Below are positions 42,307 through 42,686 of a stretch of DNA of 42,686 nt, piece by piece. Position numbers and translations under genes: made by a program. Numbering within the stretch: the first letter of the stretch is position 1; every line of letters starts with the position of its first letter. The DNA is taken from NCBI GenBank assembly GCA_019359505.1, contig JAHHHD010000042.1, forward strand, positions 1 through 42,686, read 5' to 3'. The DNA is from Drouetiella hepatica Uher 2000/2452 (GTDB lineage Bacteria; Cyanobacteriota; Cyanobacteriia; Elainellales; Elainellaceae). A model generated the notes under the pieces. It was not told the origin of the DNA, did not search any database, and saw only the letters and a program-made list of their open reading frames with translations.

Positions 42307-42686
42307 CTAGGGAGTATCTGCCAGGTTGCCGTCAGGGTAGTTGCTAATCTGGCGCTGAAGACTGGCAATGGCGCGGTTGTAATTGAGGATTGCCGTCAGG
42401 CTGTTGACCTCAGCTTGAGTCAGAGCGGTCTGCTGCTGCAAGACATCGGTTTGAGTGCCTACACCCGCCTGAAATCGCAAACGGGCAAGCCGTAGAGCCT
42501 CTTGGGCATTTTGCACTGCCAGAGCCGTGACCTGGATATTGTCAAAGCTCGATCGCAGGGTGGAGTAAGCTTGCTCGACCTGAAATCGAATTTGCTCCCG
42601 GTTGCTGGCAAACTGATTCTCGGCGATCGCAATATTAGACTCCTGTTGGTCAGCCTGCGCTCGTGACTGCCCTCCGTCAAAGAGTG
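42307..42686 (-). CDS. TolC-family outer membrane efflux protein, C-terminal part
   Basis: Only the last 126 codons are in the window; the frame is open to the right edge (codons in phase with 42684). The read begins LFDGGQSRAQADQQ, a classic TolC helix-entry motif, and continues through long amphipathic helices with NAQEALRLARLRFQAGVGTQTDVLQQQTALTQAEVNSL, the second TolC hairpin, and LNYNRAIASLQRQIS. TolC forms a trimeric outer-membrane channel for efflux or type I secretion. Its stop is 6 bases before the ThrE-type gene, an unusual neighbour that could point to a shared export function. Confidence 0.9.
   Translation of the reverse strand, partial: LFDGGQSRAQADQQESNIAIAENQFASNREQIRFQVEQAYSTLRSSFDNIQVTALAVQNAQEALRLARLRFQAGVGTQTDVLQQQTALTQAEVNSLTAILNYNRAIASLQRQISNYPDGNLADTP

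Overview
This 42.7 kb window is chromosomal DNA from a cyanobacterium, most likely filamentous or Leptolyngbya/Oscillatoria-like. The evidence is the photosynthetic gene group psbV-psbV2-petE, the very frequent HIP1 octamer GCGATCGC and its core CGATCG, a type 2 isopentenyl-diphosphate isomerase, a paired ThrE-type exporter, and many conserved cyanobacterial genes of unknown function. Genus cannot be fixed from the sequence alone. I see no tRNA, rRNA, CRISPR array or prophage.

Layout. Positions 1-1900: a probable contig edge with a homopolymer hairpin and two repeats, then a DprA-like Rossmann protein, a MAPEG membrane protein and a YajQ-family protein. 2337-3831: cytochrome c550 (psbV), its paralogue psbV2 and plastocyanin (petE), closed by a terminator. 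4299-7088: a double-domain M16 protease. 7547-10420: UDP-GlcNAc 2-epimerase, a small conserved protein and a family 2 glycosyltransferase. 10766-14346: a DUF1400-type alpha/beta hydrolase facing an ECF sigma factor/DGPF (YciI-like) operon. 14620-18475: NfeD plus SPFH/stomatin, facing folP with a secreted protein, then a VOC protein and a small gene with its own terminator. 18613-26495: a membrane-anchored three-domain phosphotransferase-like fusion, a proline aminopeptidase, a small membrane protein, endonuclease VIII and an SGNH hydrolase. 26598-28016: an IS701-type insertion sequence. 28246-34229: an anti-sigma-type ATPase, a WecG/TagA/CpsF glycosyltransferase, a DUF3172 protein, an ABC-2 permease, lysS and a lipoprotein. 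34427-42686: a membrane protein with a helical repeat region, a beta-lactamase-fold protein, sppA, fni, and a tolC-thrE-thrE2 group running off the right edge.

The most unusual content lies between the genes. At least fourteen palindromic elements occur, sorted here into three families. Family A has about 27 bp imperfect terminal inverted repeats (TATAGC..CGCCA) around a central hairpin whose sequence differs in every copy but still pairs. Family B is two 81 bp copies differing by paired, compensatory stem changes. Family C is a loose group of perfect hairpins with 17-33 bp arms. Nearly every convergent gene junction longer than 100 bp carries one of them. Short 15-18 bp tandem repeats fill five other gaps. 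Among proteins, the PlsY-like/ATP-grasp/phosphohistidine fusion at 18613-21567 and PsbV2, whose second haem ligand appears to be Cys, deserve most attention.
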